Positions 34,117 through 43,981 of a stretch of DNA of 64,000 bases are shown one piece after another. This DNA comes from Hamadaea sp. (GTDB taxonomy: Bacteria > Actinomycetota > Actinomycetes > Mycobacteriales > Micromonosporaceae). Both the position numbers and the translations under genes were made by a program. Where the stretch lies: contig NZ_JABFVK010000051.1 of NCBI RefSeq assembly GCF_013362815.1, positions 62,001 to 126,000 on the forward strand, given 5' to 3'. The notes beneath the pieces are model-generated. The model made no database searches and was not told where the DNA came from. It was given only the letters and a program-made list of their open reading frames with translations. How positions within the stretch are numbered: position 1 is the first letter of the stretch; each line of letters opens with the position of its first letter.

Positions 34117-35224
34117 GTGACGGAAAGCCGAGCACGCGCGCAGCAGCCGCCGAGATGAGCGAGTCGGGAGCGGTGAGCGCCAGCCGTACGAAAGGTTCCC
34201 CGGCCGGGCCGTAGAACTCGCCGGGAACAGCCAGGATGCCCCGCTCGGCGAGCCATTCCACCGTACGCAGTCCGGGCTCGTCACGAGTGGCCCACAGGTA
34301 CAGCCCGGCGGTGGAGTGCTCGATGCGGAATCCGGCCTTCTCCAGCGCTTGCCGCAGCACGACTCGCCGGGACCGGTAGATCTCGCGCTGGCGGTCGGCG
34401 TGCGCCTCGTCGCCCAAGGCCGCGACCATGGCGGCCTGGACCGGCGCCGGCACGATCATCCCGGCGTGTTTACGCAGGAGGAGCAGCTCGGCGACCAGAT
34501 CGGGATCGCCCGCGACCAGTCCGGCCCGGTACCCCGCCAGGTTCGAGCGCTTCGACAGCGAGTGGATGGCGAGCAGGCCCGACGCCGACCCACCGCACAC
34601 CTCCGGAGCCAGGACGGAGACCGGCGACTCCTCCCACGGCAGGCTGAGGTAGCACTCGTCGGAGGCGATGACCGCACCGCAGTCGCGCGCCCAGGAGACC
34701 CAGGCGCTCATCTCGGCGGCCGAAGCGACCCGGCCGTGCGGATTGCCCGGCGAGTTCAGCCAGACCAGGGCGGCCGGTTCGGCCGGGGGCGTGTCCGCTC
34801 GGACGACCGTGGTCCCGGCGAGCAGGGCTCCGACCTCGTACGTGGGATAGCAGACCTCGGGAATGACGACGTTGTCTCCCGGGCCCAGCCCCAACAGTCG
34901 CGGCAGCCAGGCGACCAGCTCCTTGGAGCCGATCGTCGGCAGTACGCCGACCTCGCCCTCGGCCCGGCAGTAGCGCCGGACGTAGGCGAGCATCGCGGCC
35001 CGCAGCGCGGGGCTGCCGGCCGTGAGCGGATAGCCGGGCGAGTCGGCCGCATCGCCGAGTGCCGCCTGGAGCAGCGGATCCACCGAGTCCACCGGGGTGC
35101 CCATCGACAGGTCGACGAGTCCGTCCGGGTGCGCCGCGGCGACCGCCTTGAGCGGTTCCAGGCGGTCCCACGGCACGTCGGGGAGTCCGGCGGCCACGGA
35201 GCGGCGGCCGGCAGCCCGGCTCAC
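34112..35224 (-). CDS. dapC: Succinyldiaminopimelate transaminase, DapC-type
   Basis: A 370-residue PLP-dependent fold-type I aminotransferase. The pyridoxal lysine lies in the motif IHSLSKRSNLAGYR, preceded by ASDECY and followed by GMIVPAPVQ. The family is that of actinobacterial DapC (N-succinyldiaminopimelate aminotransferase), which acts between DapD and DapE. GTG 35224 is preferred to longer starts because it follows the ferredoxin stop by two bases, which gives a compact operon. The conserved N-terminus (LPDVPWDRLEPLK) begins a few residues later. Confidence 0.87.
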   Translation of the reverse strand: MSRAAGRRSVAAGLPDVPWDRLEPLKAVAAAHPDGLVDLSMGTPVDSVDPLLQAALGDAADSPGYPLTAGSPALRAAMLAYVRRYCRAEGEVGVLPTIGSKELVAWLPRLLGLGPGDNVVIPEVCYPTYEVGALLAGTTVVRADTPPAEPAALVWLNSPGNPHGRVASAAEMSAWVSWARDCGAVIASDECYLSLPWEESPVSVLAPEVCGGSASGLLAIHSLSKRSNLAGYRAGLVAGDPDLVAELLLLRKHAGMIVPAPVQAAMVAALGDEAHADRQREIYRSRRVVLRQALEKAGFRIEHSTAGLYLWATRDEPGLRTVEWLAERGILAVPGEFYGPAGEPFVRLALTAPDSLISAAAARVLGFPSP

Positions 35225-35226
35225 GG

Positions 35227-35553
35227 TCAGTGTCCCTCGCCCCGCGGCGGCAGGCCGGCGACGAACGCGGCGTCGGCGTTGATCTTGCCGATCTTCGAGG
35301 CACCGCCGGGCGAACCGAGATCGTTGAAGAACTCGTAGTTCGCCGGGGTGTAGTCGCGCCACTGCTCGGGAACGTCGTCCTCGTAGAAGATGGCCTCGAC
35401 GGGGCAGACCGGCTCGCAGGCACCGCAGTCGACACACTCATCGGGGTGGATGTAAAGCATCCGGTTGCCCTCGTAGATGCAGTCCACCGGGCACTCCTCG
35501 ATGCACGCCTTGTCGAGGAGGTCGACGCACGGCTCGGCGATGATGTAAGTCAC
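35227..35553 (-). CDS. fdxA: Seven-iron ferredoxin
   Basis: A 108-residue ferredoxin: the first binding segment reads [17 protein letters not shown] and the second [12 protein letters not shown], which gives a [3Fe-4S] plus [4Fe-4S] pair as in actinobacterial FdxA. The remainder is the conserved tail ([16 protein letters not shown]) of this branch. GTG 35553 is supported by AAGGA eight bases upstream. It is transcribed with dapC; coupling ferredoxin and dapC genes is common in actinobacteria. Electron partner not shown. Confidence 0.93.
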   Translation of the reverse strand: MTYIIAEPCVDLLDKACIEECPVDCIYEGNRMLYIHPDECVDCGACEPVCPVEAIFYEDDVPEQWRDYTPANYEFFNDLGSPGGASKIGKINADAAFVAGLPPRGEGH

Positions 35554-35622
35554 GGGTTGTCCTTCCAGCTGGCAATGGCGGGCAGCCACCGACAGCTTAG
35601 TATCGCGCCCCGGAGGTGGTCG

Positions 35623-36591
35623 ATGGTGCTGGCCCTCAGTGCGCACGACATCGGGTCTCGGGTGGTCGTCCGGCGGCGGGTCCAGACCGGGGAACGTCCG
35701 CTTTATACCGATTTACTGGGCGAGCTGACCGAACTCACGCCCACCGAAGTCGTGATTCTCACCTCGCGCGGTGCGGTGCGCGTACCAGTTGATGAGATCC
35801 ATCGTGCGAAGCCGGTGCCGCCGCGCCGTGGACCGACCGCCCGCGAGATCGCGGAGGTGGAACGAGCCGCCACGCGAGCCTGGCCGCCCGCGGAGCTCGC
35901 GTGGCTGGGCGACTGGCGGTTGCGGGCCGCGGAGGGCTACACCGGCCGGGCGAATTCCGCGTTACCGATCGGTAACCCCGGCGTGCCGCTGAGCGAGGCG
36001 ATCGACCAGGTCGTCGCCTTCTACCGCGAACGCGAACTACCGCCGCAGATCGACGTGCCGCTGCCCCTCGCGACCACCGTCCAGCGCGAGCTGATCAAGG
36101 CGGGCTGGCACGAGGAGTGCGCCGTGCGGGTCCAGACCGTCGAGCTCGACCGGCTCATCGCCGCCACCGACGCGATCGGCTCGCTCGCCACGCGACCGTC
36201 ACCAGCCGCCTACGCCCTGATCGAAGGCAGGCGTGGGCCGTTACCCGAGGCCGCGCGGCACGTCCTGACCGCGGTCCCCACTCTCTCCTTCTGCGAGTAC
36301 GCGGACAGCAGCGGTCTGCTCGCGATGGGCCGCGGCAGCGTGACCTCAGGCGGTCACATCGACGGCGAGGGAGCCCGCTGGCTGGGGCTGTTCGCGATCG
36401 AGACCGTGCCCGCGGCCCGGCGCCGGGGGCTGGCCCAACGTGTCGTCGGCCGGCTCGCCCGATGGGGCCGCGAGCACGGGGCGACCAAGGCGTTCCTGCA
36501 GGTGGAGTCGACGAACGAAGCCGCGCTGGAGTTGTACGCGAAGCTGGGCTTCACGACCCAGCACAGCTACGTCCGCTACCGCCTGTACTAG
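35623..36591 (+). CDS. GNAT acetyltransferase with Rv0428c-type SH3 domain
   Basis: A 322-residue protein. Residues 1-65 form an SH3-like barrel ([10 protein letters not shown], then [17 protein letters not shown]) seen in the Rv0428c family. The C-terminal GNAT domain has the acetyl-CoA loop [21 protein letters not shown] and the [13 protein letters not shown] helix. The middle region is the typical linker with [14 protein letters not shown]. It is divergent from fdxA. ATG 35623 has GGAGG upstream. It overlaps the convergent membrane protein gene by four bases. Substrate unknown. Confidence 0.85.
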   Translation: MVLALSAHDIGSRVVVRRRVQTGERPLYTDLLGELTELTPTEVVILTSRGAVRVPVDEIHRAKPVPPRRGPTAREIAEVERAATRAWPPAELAWLGDWRLRAAEGYTGRANSALPIGNPGVPLSEAIDQVVAFYRERELPPQIDVPLPLATTVQRELIKAGWHEECAVRVQTVELDRLIAATDAIGSLATRPSPAAYALIEGRRGPLPEAARHVLTAVPTLSFCEYADSSGLLAMGRGSVTSGGHIDGEGARWLGLFAIETVPAARRRGLAQRVVGRLARWGREHGATKAFLQVESTNEAALELYAKLGFTTQHSYVRYRLY

Positions 36592-37043
36592 ACGCGCTTG
36601 GGCTTCGCCTTCGCCGTACGCGCGAACTGGCGCAGCTGCTTGGTCCGGAGGTCCTGACCAGTGGCGATGAGGACCAGCCCACCGAGCAGGGAAGCTCCGA
36701 CGGTGATCGCGGCGTACTGCCAGATCTGCTCGAAGAAGTCGCCCGCGCCCATCTTGAACGGGCCCTGGCCCACCACGAGCGGCCCGACCAGCACGATGAG
36801 GGCGCACGAGACGACCGCCGCCATCGCGAGGTCGAACGCCACCGGCCCCATCGGCCGCTGCCGACCCCAGACGAAGGCGAGGACGGCGAAGAGCAGCGCG
36901 ATCGCGCTCAGTCCGACGATGGGGACGAGATCCTGCTTACTGGAGTTCTCGTCCAGGACGAACTTCGAGACGAGCCGTCCCGCCAAGTTGATCGCGAAGA
37001 GCACACCGGCCAAGATGCCGATCCGCTTCCACCGCAGCGCCAT
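36588..37043 (-). CDS. Hypothetical four-span membrane protein
   Basis: A 151-residue protein with four hydrophobic segments at about residues 8-22, 42-60, 68-90 and 110-130, and a basic C-terminal tail ending KPKRV. No family was recognised. It converges on the acetyltransferase gene (overlap of four bases) and is divergent from the DUF2254 gene. Confidence 0.75.
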   Translation of the reverse strand: MALRWKRIGILAGVLFAINLAGRLVSKFVLDENSSKQDLVPIVGLSAIALLFAVLAFVWGRQRPMGPVAFDLAMAAVVSCALIVLVGPLVVGQGPFKMGAGDFFEQIWQYAAITVGASLLGGLVLIATGQDLRTKQLRQFARTAKAKPKRV

Positions 37044-37149
37044 TACCGCCTCCCGCGCACCGCTTTTCCATTGAGTTCGACGTGATCCTTATACGCCGTC
37101 GCCGGAAGATACACCAGAGGCCTCAGGGCTCGCTGGACACAACTAAAGT

Positions 37150-38478
37150 GTGCGCGTGGAGAACTCGGAACCGGACGAGCTGATCGAAGCCCGGGTCGCG
37201 CCGCACATCCGGCGTCTGCGACTGCGCGCCTTCCGCGAACGCGTACGCGAAAGTCTGCTGTTCCTGCCGTTGGTGATGGTGGCCTGTGCGGTCGTCATCG
37301 CCTTCGTGCTGGCCGATCTGGACGCCAAGCACGACGTCGGGGTCAGCGTGGTCTTCACGTTCTCCCCCGATGTCGCCATCACCCTGCTGGGCACCATCGC
37401 CGGTGCGGTCATCACCACCGCAGGGGTGGTCTTCTCGCTGCTGGTCGTCTCGCTCCAGTTGGCCAGCGGCCAGTTCTCGCCCCGGGTGCTCCGCGGGTTC
37501 TGGCGCGACCGCGGTGGCCAGGTCCTCGTCGGCCTGCTGATGTCGACCTTCGTCTTCTGCGTGCTCACGTTGGCCCGTATCGACTCCGACCAGCCGACCG
37601 CGCCGACCCTCACGATCAACTTCGCGCTGCTCCTGGCGCTGCTCTCCGTCCTCGCGATCGTGGTCTACCTCGACCGGATCAGCCGCCAGCAGTACGTCGG
37701 CCGGATCATGCAGCGCGTGTCCGGGGAGACCCGGCAGCTGATCGCGCAACTGCCCTACGGCAAGAACCTCGGCATGAAGGTCGGCGAGGTCTGCGCGCTC
37801 CCCGACTTCAGTACGCTCGGCCCGCCGCTCGTCGTGCTCAGCCCGGCCGACGGCTGGGTGCAGCAGTTGAGCCGCCGCGCGATCGTCAGCGCCACCCCGC
37901 CGAACTCCGTCATCCGCCTCGAGACTCGGGTCGGAGCCTGGGTGACCGCCGGTACGCCGATCATCCGCATCTGGCCGGCCCCCGCGAACGCCACCGCCGT
38001 CAGCCGGGTGGTCGACGACGCGCTCATCGTCGGCCCCGCCCGCACCATGCAGCAGGACATCGACTTCGGTCTGCGGCAGCTCAACGACATCGCCCTGCGC
38101 GCGCTCTCCCCCGCCGTCAACGACCCGACCACCGCGATCGAGGTGGCCCTCAATCTCGGCTCGGTGATGCGCCCGCTGCTGGCCGCACCGGCTACGCCGC
38201 AACGCGTACGCGACTCCTCCGGCCGGATTCTGCTCACCCCGCAGGACCTCGACAAAGGCGAGTACGTCAACCACGCCTTCGCGCAGTTGCGGCACTACGG
38301 GAGCGGGCATCCCGCCGTGCTCCTGGCGATCGCGCGTACGCTGCGGATGCTTCGCGAGGCGTGCGTGACGCCGAGCGGACGGTTGACCATCGACGACGAC
38401 GCCGGCGCGGTGGCCGAGATCGACCGGTTGCTGGCCTCTGTGGACGCCGAGCTCGCTCAGCTCGCCACCCGCCCCTGA
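37150..38478 (+). CDS. DUF2254 membrane protein
   Basis: A 442-residue protein with about four spans in the first 180 residues and a soluble C-terminal part. The segments VVFSLLVVSLQLASGQFSPR and DFGLRQLNDIALRALSPAVN are characteristic of DUF2254. No function is established for the family; the position of a mutual helix bundle near the membrane suggests a mechanosensor-like or transport role, but that is only inference. GTG 37150 is the first start; a second GTG lies two codons later. Confidence 0.85.
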   Translation: MRVENSEPDELIEARVAPHIRRLRLRAFRERVRESLLFLPLVMVACAVVIAFVLADLDAKHDVGVSVVFTFSPDVAITLLGTIAGAVITTAGVVFSLLVVSLQLASGQFSPRVLRGFWRDRGGQVLVGLLMSTFVFCVLTLARIDSDQPTAPTLTINFALLLALLSVLAIVVYLDRISRQQYVGRIMQRVSGETRQLIAQLPYGKNLGMKVGEVCALPDFSTLGPPLVVLSPADGWVQQLSRRAIVSATPPNSVIRLETRVGAWVTAGTPIIRIWPAPANATAVSRVVDDALIVGPARTMQQDIDFGLRQLNDIALRALSPAVNDPTTAIEVALNLGSVMRPLLAAPATPQRVRDSSGRILLTPQDLDKGEYVNHAFAQLRHYGSGHPAVLLAIARTLRMLREACVTPSGRLTIDDDAGAVAEIDRLLASVDAELAQLATRP

Positions 38479-38513
38479 CCGGCCCTCACCGCTTCGCTTT
38501 GCGCTGGCTTTTC

Positions 38514-38578
38514 GCGCTGGATCACGGTTCTGGGCCGAATCATGGTCCATGATTCGACCGTGAACCCTGATCCAGCGC
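38514..38578. repeat. 65-base palindromic element, intergenic copy
   Basis: Outer arms GCGCTGGATCA..GGTTC and GAACC..TGATCCAGCGC, with a nested pair CGAATCATG and CATGATTCG, give a near-perfect double hairpin. It is 83% identical by hand count to the copy inside adnA (21518-21582). It lies between the convergent DUF2254 and DUF6113 genes. Confidence 0.85.
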
Positions 38579-38621
38579 GCTCGTTCAGCGAAGCGGAGCG
38601 GGCCGCCGGTTGGGCGCGGCG

Positions 38622-38999
38622 CTAGAGTCGAGCCGGGCGGCGAGGCTTGACCAGCCGCAGGAACGGGGTCGCGAAGCCGGCCATCCCCGCGACGACGGCC
38701 AGCGCGCCGGCCCAGTTGTCCGGGAGGATCAGCCAGTCGCCTTCGGACCGCTCGGACACCGCGGCGACCATGATCACGCACCATGGGACGATCGCGAACA
38801 CGGGCGCCCAGTTCTTGTCCACTGTGTACCAAGCGAACCAGGTCAGCCCGAAGTTCACCGCGAACGCGACGAGCATCGTCGCCGGTACCAGCACCGAACC
38901 GATCCGCAGGTTGCTGTAGAAGACCTCGAAGATCGCGGTGAGCGCGCCGAGCAGGAAGACGACGATACCGCCGTAGACGCGGATGAGCAGCTCGGTCAT
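38622..38999 (-). CDS. DUF6113 family small membrane protein
   Basis: A 125-residue protein with about four membrane spans, beginning [20 protein letters not shown] and ending in a basic tail [12 protein letters not shown] 38999 overlaps the mshB stop codon by four bases (ATGA), so it is co-translated with mshB. A DUF6113 protein downstream of mshB is a recurring arrangement in actinobacteria (from memory). Function unknown. Confidence 0.7.
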   Translation of the reverse strand: MTELLIRVYGGIVVFLLGALTAIFEVFYSNLRIGSVLVPATMLVAFAVNFGLTWFAWYTVDKNWAPVFAIVPWCVIMVAAVSERSEGDWLILPDNWAGALAVVAGMAGFATPFLRLVKPRRPARL

Positions 39000-39856
39000 G
39001 TGTCGAGGCCGGCGAATAGGTCGGCTTCCCAGCCGTGCGCGCCGACGCCTGGACCCCGCTGCCCGTACGCCAGCGTGTAGTGCTCGACGCCCATGAATTC
39101 GTGGCCGAAGTTGCCCGCGATCGAATAGAGCCACGACGTATCGGGAATCTGGGTGGCGTGAGCGCGCAGCGAGGCCACCTTCTTCTCGTGCTGATCGGTG
39201 CCGTCGACGCAGGCGGCGATCTCGTCGTCCGGCGTGCCGAACGGCAGGTCGTCGATGCTCGTCGCCTCGCCGAACGGGTTGTCGGAGGAGTCCTTGAAGG
39301 CCTCCAGCCCCGCTTCCAGCACGCTCTTCGGCATCGCACCCCAGTAGATCTTAGCGGGACCGAAGCCTTCCGCCCGGGCGAGTTCGGCGGCGCGCATCGC
39401 CACCCGGTGGGACTGGATGTGGTCGGGATGGCCGTAGAACCCGTTGGCGTCATAGGTGACCAGCACCTGCGGCTGGGTCTCACGCATGATCTCGACCAGA
39501 TGGCCGGCCGCCTCGTCGAGGTCGGCCCGCCAGAAGCAGCGGGGATGCTCGTTCGCCGAGGTGCCCATCATCCCGGAGTCCCGGTAGCGCCCGGCCCCGC
39601 CGAGGAACCGGTGATCGGTCACGCCGAGCGCGGCGCAGGCGCGATCGAGCTCCACCAGCCGGTAGCCACCGAGCTGGTCGGCCTGGGCCGCCTCCAACTG
39701 GGCGAGGGCCGGCACGTGGATCTCGCCCTCCTCGCCGAGGGTGCAGGTCACGAGGGTGACACGCGCGCCCTGATCGACGTAATGGGCCATGGTCGCTCCG
39801 GTGCCGATCGACTCGTCGTCCGGGTGTGCGTGCACGAACAGAATGCTGCGATCCAC
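38996..39856 (-). CDS. mshB: GlcNAc-inositol deacetylase of mycothiol synthesis
   Basis: A 286-residue LmbE-like deacetylase. The metal motif AHPDDE (His11, Asp14) starts the protein, and the third ligand appears in HPDHIQSHR. The MshB-specific insert [17 protein letters not shown] is present. The enzyme removes the acetyl group from GlcNAc-inositol, the second step of mycothiol formation. ATG 39856 is the normal start. It is cotranscribed with the DUF6113 gene and connects to mycoredoxin at 7.4 kb. Confidence 0.93.
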   Translation of the reverse strand: MDRSILFVHAHPDDESIGTGATMAHYVDQGARVTLVTCTLGEEGEIHVPALAQLEAAQADQLGGYRLVELDRACAALGVTDHRFLGGAGRYRDSGMMGTSANEHPRCFWRADLDEAAGHLVEIMRETQPQVLVTYDANGFYGHPDHIQSHRVAMRAAELARAEGFGPAKIYWGAMPKSVLEAGLEAFKDSSDNPFGEATSIDDLPFGTPDDEIAACVDGTDQHEKKVASLRAHATQIPDTSWLYSIAGNFGHEFMGVEHYTLAYGQRGPGVGAHGWEADLFAGLDT

Positions 39857-39956
39857 CGGGCCACTCTAGCGCCCGGCGGCGTACGCCCCCGGTTTGCCGA
39901 GGTGTGGTGCATTCTGAGGAGGCAAACCGCCAAACCACCACGAATCGAACAGTGAG

Positions 39957-41798
39957 ATGAATACGCTTCATGGTGTGACGGACCTTGAACCCCGGCGCCT
40001 CGTCGTCGGGCGGGACGGCGAGCGGGTGGCGTACCTGCTCGGCGGCCGCCTCTGCGTCCTCGACACGGCCACCGGCGCGGTCCGCCCGGTCGCCGCCGAG
40101 GTCGAGGCGTACGCCTGCGATCTGCACGCGACCGTCGCCGTCTTCGCCCGCGACGGACGCCTTCACCGCGTACGCCTGACGGGCGAGCCCGAGGTGGTCG
40201 ACCTCGGTGTCGAGGGCGAGCAACCGCAGCCCGACCCGACCAGCCGGCACATCGCGTACCGGCACGACCGGGCGCTGTATGTGCTGCTGGACGCGGTGCA
40301 CAGCGACCCCGCCCCGCCTCAGTTGCTGGCCGGGGAGGAGAGCCTCGCGGTGCGGTGGGGCGACGTGGACGACGACGCGCTCGGCTTCGGCCGTAATCGG
40401 GGCTGGTGGTGGGCGCCAGACGGCTCGGCCATCCTCGCCGCGCGTACCGACGGTCCCCGGAGCACCTCACTGCATCTGCTGGAGCTGGATGGGGGCTGGG
40501 TCGACGTCCACTGGGACCGCTGGGTCTACCCCTACGTCGCCGGAGCCGGGTGGTCCGACGGCCCGCCGCTCGTCACCGTGCTACGCCGGGGCCAGAACCA
40601 CGGCCTCGTGCTCGCCGTCGATCCGCGGACGGGCGAGACCCAGGTGCACGCGGAGCTCTCCGATCCCCGGTTCGTCCGGACGGTCGACGGCACCCCGCTG
40701 CACCTGCCGGACGGCCGGGTCCTGGTCGGCAGCGAAATCGCGCACGAAAGCTACGACTCGCGCTGCCTGTTCGCCGACGGCACCCTGCTCACGCCGCCCA
40801 ACCTCTACGTACGCCGGGTGGTCGGGCGGATCGGGCCGATGTGTCTCGGACCCGGCCTGCCCGCGTTCGGCGTACCGGTGCCGGCCGAACCGCGACGGAC
40901 GGGCGATCTCGACAACGAACTCGGCGACCTGCTCATCGAGGCGAGCACCGACCCGGCCGAGCAGCACCTTTATCGCGTACGCGGAGCGCTGGGCCGAGGC
41001 GGCGGCATGGCGGCCCAACGGCTGACCCACGAACCCGGCTGGCACACCGGCGAGTGTGGCGGCGAGACGATGGTGATCGGTTCGGCCGGACTCGACCACC
41101 CCGGTACGCGATGGACGGTGCTACGGCGCGGTCATCCGGTCGGCGTACTCGGCCCGGTGCCGGCGGAGAAGGTCGAACTTCCCCGCCCGGTCCTCGATCG
41201 CGTCACCGATCGCCGGCTGCCCGTCGGCGTGCTCTATCCGGCCCGCCACCTGGTCGGACGGCGGCTTCCGGTGCTTCTGGACCTGGCGACCGACCTGGGC
41301 GGGCAGAGCGTGCTGGCGCGGTCGGACAGCTGGGCGCTTCGGCAGCGCTGGGCCGAGGCCGGGTACGCCGTCGTCGCGGTGGACGCCCGGGGCAGCGCCG
41401 GAATCGCACCGAGCTTCGAGAAGGTAGTCCACCGCCGGCTGGTCGACCTCGTCGTGGCGGACCTCGCGGAGACCGTTCACGAGCTGGGGGCCAAGGACCC
41501 CGACTTGGATCTCGAACACGTGCTGCTGCGGGGGGCCGGAGTCGGTGGCTGGCTGGCCGCCCGCGCCGTGGCGGATCGGCCTGAGACCTTCCACGGCGCG
41601 GTCATCCGTGACCCCGTACGCACCTGGACCGCACTGCCGCCCGTGGTGGCCGAGCGGTACCTCGGCAACCCCGACGACAACTCCGAGGTCTGGCTGCATC
41701 ACGAACTGCGGGACCTGCCGGTCGGCGTACGCGAACTCCCCGGGGACGCCTCCTTCGAAGCGGAGCTGTCCGCGCTGGAAGCACTGCGCAAAGGGTGA
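39957..41798 (+). CDS. S9 prolyl oligopeptidase-like protein, predicted inactive
   Basis: A 613-residue protein with an N-terminal beta-propeller-like region and an alpha/beta-hydrolase C-terminus (about 430-613). The nucleophile elbow GxSxGG reads GAGVGG (Gly526-Gly531), so the catalytic Ser is Gly528. The protein ends about 80 residues after the elbow, without the region that normally carries the catalytic His. It is therefore likely a pseudopeptidase, perhaps a binding or scaffold protein. The propeller keeps the DPP4-type array (WWAPDGSAILAARTD). ATG 39957 is preceded by AGTGAG; no strong ribosome binding site is seen. Confidence 0.8.
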   Translation: MNTLHGVTDLEPRRLVVGRDGERVAYLLGGRLCVLDTATGAVRPVAAEVEAYACDLHATVAVFARDGRLHRVRLTGEPEVVDLGVEGEQPQPDPTSRHIAYRHDRALYVLLDAVHSDPAPPQLLAGEESLAVRWGDVDDDALGFGRNRGWWWAPDGSAILAARTDGPRSTSLHLLELDGGWVDVHWDRWVYPYVAGAGWSDGPPLVTVLRRGQNHGLVLAVDPRTGETQVHAELSDPRFVRTVDGTPLHLPDGRVLVGSEIAHESYDSRCLFADGTLLTPPNLYVRRVVGRIGPMCLGPGLPAFGVPVPAEPRRTGDLDNELGDLLIEASTDPAEQHLYRVRGALGRGGGMAAQRLTHEPGWHTGECGGETMVIGSAGLDHPGTRWTVLRRGHPVGVLGPVPAEKVELPRPVLDRVTDRRLPVGVLYPARHLVGRRLPVLLDLATDLGGQSVLARSDSWALRQRWAEAGYAVVAVDARGSAGIAPSFEKVVHRRLVDLVVADLAETVHELGAKDPDLDLEHVLLRGAGVGGWLAARAVADRPETFHGAVIRDPVRTWTALPPVVAERYLGNPDDNSEVWLHHELRDLPVGVRELPGDASFEAELSALEALRKG

Positions 41799-41843
41799 GG
41801 GCGGGCCCCAACGGCGCCCGCCCTCCATCTATTTGGTGGTGCT

Positions 41844-42923
41844 TCAGTGCTCGTCCGCTCCAGCGGCGACGTCGTCCGTGTGGACTTCCTGCTCGATCAG
41901 GATGCCCTCTTCCGGGAAGTGGCACGCCGCCACGGAGCCGCTCGACTTGATCGTCAGCGGGGGCTCCTGCTGCGCGCAGATCTCCTGGGCCTTCCAGCAC
42001 CGCGTACGGAAGCGGCAGCCGGACGGCGGGTTGATGGGGGTGGGCACGTCGCCCACGAGCCGGATCCGGCCCGCCGACTCACCGATCTTCGCCGGGTCGG
42101 GCACGGCCGAGAGCAGCGCCTTCGTGTACGGGTGGGCCGGTCGCTCGTAGATCTGCTCGCGGGTGCCGAGTTCCACCATCTTGCCCAGGTACATGACGCC
42201 GACGCGCTGGCAGAAGTGCCGGACGACGGACAGGTCGTGGGCGATGAAGACGAACGCCAGGCCCATCTCCCGCTGCAGATCACGCAGCAGGTTGATGACC
42301 TGCGCCTGGATCGACACGTCGAGCGCCGACACCGGCTCGTCGGCGACGATGATCTTCGGGTTCAGCGCCAGCGATCGGGCGATCCCGATGCGCTGCCGCT
42401 GGCCGCCGGAGAACTCGTGCGGGAAGCGGTTGTAGTGCTCGGGGTTGAGACCGACCAGCTCGAGCAGCTCCTGGACGCGCTTCTTCACGCCGCCGGGCGG
42501 GTTGATCCCGTTGACCTGCAACGGCATGGCGACGATCTTGCCGACCGTGTGCCGCGGGTTCAGCGACGAGTACGGGTCCTGGAAGATGATCTGCATGTCC
42601 TGACGGAGCCGCTGCAGCTTCGAGCCCTTGGCGTGGGTGATGTCCTGGCCCTCGAAGGTGATCTTGCCGCTGGTCGCCTCCAGGAGCCGGACCAGCATCC
42701 GCCCGGTCGTGGTCTTGCCACAGCCGGACTCGCCCACCAGTCCGAGGGTCTCGCCGGGGCGGACCTCGAAGGAGACGCCGTCGACAGCCTGCACGACCTG
42801 CTTCGCGCCGATGAAACCACTGCCACGCACCGGGAAGTGCTTGGTCAGGTTCTCGACCTTCAGCAACGGCTCCGCGGAGGTCAGGTCCTTCGGGCCGCGC
42901 TGCTCAATCACCTGGGTGCTCAC
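41844..42923 (-). CDS. Oligopeptide ABC transporter ATP-binding protein (DppF-type)
   Basis: A 359-residue ABC ATPase. Walker [12 protein letters not shown], signature [13 protein letters not shown], Walker [15 protein letters not shown], and the C-terminal oligopeptide-transport extension with [14 protein letters not shown] are present. It powers import of a dipeptide or oligopeptide together with the adjacent DppD-type ATPase. Its start overlaps the upstream gene's stop by four bases. It is the last gene of the operon. Confidence 0.93.
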   Translation of the reverse strand: MSTQVIEQRGPKDLTSAEPLLKVENLTKHFPVRGSGFIGAKQVVQAVDGVSFEVRPGETLGLVGESGCGKTTTGRMLVRLLEATSGKITFEGQDITHAKGSKLQRLRQDMQIIFQDPYSSLNPRHTVGKIVAMPLQVNGINPPGGVKKRVQELLELVGLNPEHYNRFPHEFSGGQRQRIGIARSLALNPKIIVADEPVSALDVSIQAQVINLLRDLQREMGLAFVFIAHDLSVVRHFCQRVGVMYLGKMVELGTREQIYERPAHPYTKALLSAVPDPAKIGESAGRIRLVGDVPTPINPPSGCRFRTRCWKAQEICAQQEPPLTIKSSGSVAACHFPEEGILIEQEVHTDDVAAGADEH

Positions 42924-43981
42924 TGTGCCACTCCCACCGATGCGATGTCTTCCTGGTACGTCCGGTTGCGCTCCCGCTCAGGCAGGTGACACGCGACCGT
43001 GTGGCCGGGTTCGTCGGCGAACCGCAACGGCAGCAACTCCGGAACCTCGACGTCGCACGGTCCGCCCTTGAGCATCGCGTACGCGCACCGCGGGTGGAAC
43101 ACGCAGCCGGACGGGATGTTGAGCAGGCTCGGCGGGTTGCCCTTGATCGGCAGCAGCTCCGCGTCGGGGTCGCCGTGCAGCGACGGCATGCTGGCCAGCA
43201 GGCCCCAGGTGTAGGGGTGCTGGGCCGACCGCATGATCTGCTCGACCGTGCCGAACTCGGCGACCCGGCCGCCGTACATCACGAGGACGTCGTCGGCGAC
43301 CTGGCTGACGACACCGAGGTCGTGCGTGATCAGGATGACCGCGGAGTTGAACTCGCGCTGCAAGTCCTCCAGCAGGTCCAGGATCTGCGCCTGCACGGTC
43401 ACGTCGAGTGCGGTCGTCGGCTCGTCCGCGATGAGCAGGTTCGGGTCGTTGACCAGCGACATCGCGATCATCGCGCGCTGCCGCATACCGCCGGAGAACT
43501 CGTGCGGGTACTGCTTGAACCGCCGGTCGGGCTGCGGAATGCCGACCCGGTCGAGCATCTCGATCGCACGCTTCTTGGCGACCGCCTTCGACGCGTCCGG
43601 GTGGTGGATCCGGTACGCCTCGACGATCTGCCGACCGATCGTGTAGAAGGGGTGCAGCGCGGTCAGCGGATCCTGGAAGATCATCGAGACGTCGCGGCCC
43701 CGCAGCTTACGCAGCTGGTCCTGGCTGAGCCCGATGAGCTCCTTGCCGCCGACCTTGATGCTGCCCTTCATGGTGGTCGACTTCGGGTTGTGCAGACCCA
43801 TGATCGACAGGCTCGTGACGCTCTTGCCGGAGCCGGACTCGCCGACGATGCCGAGCGTCTTGCCGCGCTCGACCGAGAAGCTGACGCCGTTGACCGCCTG
43901 GACCAGGCCGTCCTCGGTGCGGAAGCGGACCTGCAGGTCGGCGACCTCGAGGTAGGGGGACTCGTTCGCAGTCATTGTCAT
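42920..43981 (-). CDS. Oligopeptide ABC transporter ATP-binding protein (DppD-type)
   Basis: A 353-residue ABC ATPase with [37 protein letters not shown] and the C-terminal [12 protein letters not shown] extension. It pairs with the DppF-type protein as the two energy subunits. ATG 43981 overlaps the permease stop by four bases; a second in-frame ATG is at 43975. Confidence 0.93.
   Translation of the reverse strand: MTMTANESPYLEVADLQVRFRTEDGLVQAVNGVSFSVERGKTLGIVGESGSGKSVTSLSIMGLHNPKSTTMKGSIKVGGKELIGLSQDQLRKLRGRDVSMIFQDPLTALHPFYTIGRQIVEAYRIHHPDASKAVAKKRAIEMLDRVGIPQPDRRFKQYPHEFSGGMRQRAMIAMSLVNDPNLLIADEPTTALDVTVQAQILDLLEDLQREFNSAVILITHDLGVVSQVADDVLVMYGGRVAEFGTVEQIMRSAQHPYTWGLLASMPSLHGDPDAELLPIKGNPPSLLNIPSGCVFHPRCAYAMLKGGPCDVEVPELLPLRFADEPGHTVACHLPERERNRTYQEDIASVGVAQ

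Noticed and set aside
37123-39483. Minus-strand frame spanning DUF2254, the 65-base element and mshB
   Set aside because: It crosses three better-supported genes; it runs open only because of base composition.
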